Source: Phycisphaerae bacterium (lineage in GTDB: Bacteria; Planctomycetota; Phycisphaerae; UBA1845; PWPN01). Taken from it: a DNA stretch of 14,606 nt. The translations under genes and the position numbers were made by a program. The first letter of the stretch is position 1. Each line of letters opens with the position of its first letter. The stretch covers positions 1-14,606 of the forward strand of contig DAOOIV010000125.1 of NCBI GenBank assembly GCA_035384605.1, given 5' to 3'. Positions 14,161 through 14,606 of this stretch are shown piece by piece. Below the pieces are notes generated by a model that worked only from the letters and a program-made list of their open reading frames with translations, searched no databases and had not been told where the DNA came from.

Positions 14161-14569
14161 TTCAAAAGGCAGAACAGTTCAAGCCACAAGTTCAGAGGTA
14201 CAAGACTCAGAAGTTGGTGGAATTTCCTGCCATACCGATTCCAAGGCGAAGTCTTCCATAAGTGCCAGTGTAACCAACACTTTCAGTGGAGTTGCAGAAT
14301 CCCTTGGTGGAGTTGTGAAGGGTGCTGGAAAAACTGTTGAAGGAACGGTTGGTGGCTTGGGGGAGTTCATCGGGGGTACGGTGGGTGGTTTGGGAGATCT
14401 ACTTAAGGGAACCGTGGATGCCGTGGGACAGTCCACTCACGGAGTTGCGAGAGGTCTTGGACAATTCGTCGAAGACGCTGGAGAGGTTGTGCTTGAAGCT
14501 GCCGACGTGGCGGTAAAGGTGGTTTTTGTTGCTGGCGTAGTGTTCCTCTACATAGGGCTTGCTGAATAG
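14132..14569 (+). CDS. Small glycine-rich hendecad-repeat protein with C-terminal hydrophobic helix; start uncertain
   Basis: The protein ends at a TAG at 14567-14569. Its core is a run of 11-residue units beginning with G: GVAESLGGVVK, then after a short break GTVGGLGEFIG, GTVGGLGDLLK, GTVDAVGQSTH and GVARGLGQFVE, followed by an acidic DAGEVVLEAAD. A hydrophobic helix (VAVKVVFVAGVVFLYIGLA) closes it. Such 11-mers form amphipathic helices that lie on lipid, as in synuclein- or LEA-like proteins, and the glycines could pack as a glycine zipper. No ATG exists in the coding stretch outside the TPR gene. A TTG at 14132 (overlapping the divergent TPR start by 29 nt) or a GTG at 14315 (behind GGTGGAG) are the options; the repeats begin before 14315, which favours the longer form. 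Codons favour GGT/GGA/GTT. The function is unknown. Confidence 0.5.
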   Translation: MKDNRQPVPISKGRTVQATSSEVQDSEVGGISCHTDSKAKSSISASVTNTFSGVAESLGGVVKGAGKTVEGTVGGLGEFIGGTVGGLGDLLKGTVDAVGQSTHGVARGLGQFVEDAGEVVLEAADVAVKVVFVAGVVFLYIGLAE

Positions 14570-14606
14570 ATTGTAAGTTGCTGTTTTACAGTGGTATGCG
14601 TTTCGG

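Noticed and set aside
14179..14436. Minus-strand proline-rich frame upstream of the TPR gene
   Set aside because: It is the mirror of the glycine-rich repeats on the plus strand. The plus-strand product has regular 11-mers and a terminal hydrophobic helix, so I take that as the real gene, though this is not certain.
14570..14606. TGTAA/TTACA pairing at the right edge as a terminator for the glycine-rich gene
   Set aside because: The stem is only 5 bp with no GC-rich core or T-run, and the sequence ends there.
1..14606. CRISPR array, tRNA, rRNA, transposase or integrase
   Set aside because: No regularly spaced repeats, cloverleaf-like segments or transposase/integrase motifs were seen on either strand.

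Overview
The window looks like chromosomal DNA from an uncultivated Gram-negative bacterium, most probably of the Planctomycetota/PVC type or a related lineage. The reasons are a double-membrane secretin, prepilin-like proteins, an ECF sigma factor, a FecR-domain anti-sigma factor and a sulfatase-fold protein next to a secreted alpha/beta hydrolase. This placement is inferred from gene content only; no rRNA or other marker gene is present. Coding density is high and no tRNA, rRNA, CRISPR array or complete mobile element was seen.

Layout: (1) Positions 1-1482, minus strand: a transmembrane zinc-finger/FecR anti-sigma protein whose C-terminus runs off the left edge. (2) Positions 1483-1764: a divergent intergenic region with an inverted repeat straddling a candidate -10 of the anti-sigma gene. 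(3) Positions 1765-8987, plus strand: a tightly packed gene string with three minor pseudopilins (gspH, gspI, gspJ), a secretin with an expanded periplasmic region (gspD), a GT2 glycosyltransferase, a distant BshC-like protein and an ECF sigma factor. (4) A convergent junction near 8990 with overlapping hairpins. (5) Positions 9022-14160, minus strand: a second string transcribed leftward, in the order TPR protein, sulfatase-fold protein, tandem GNAT protein and secreted serine esterase. (6) At the right edge on the plus strand, a small glycine-rich protein made of 11-residue repeats with a C-terminal hydrophobic helix.

How the parts may work together: H/I/J pseudopilins plus secretin are parts of a type II secretion (T2SS) or type IV pilus-like machine. 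The ATPase, platform protein, major pseudopilin and prepilin peptidase are not in the window and must be encoded elsewhere. The sigma factor at the end of the string and the anti-sigma factor diverging from its start bracket the secretion genes, which suggests a regulatory circuit around the secretion machine. The minus-strand cluster encodes putative exported hydrolase-like proteins that could be cargo.

The points most worth a second look are: the sulfatase-fold protein, which appears to have lost both its first metal-binding Asp and its catalytic nucleophile; the secretin with about five N1-like modules; the split sigma/anti-sigma pair; the BshC-like gene inside a secretion operon; and the hendecad-repeat protein, which lacks an ATG start.
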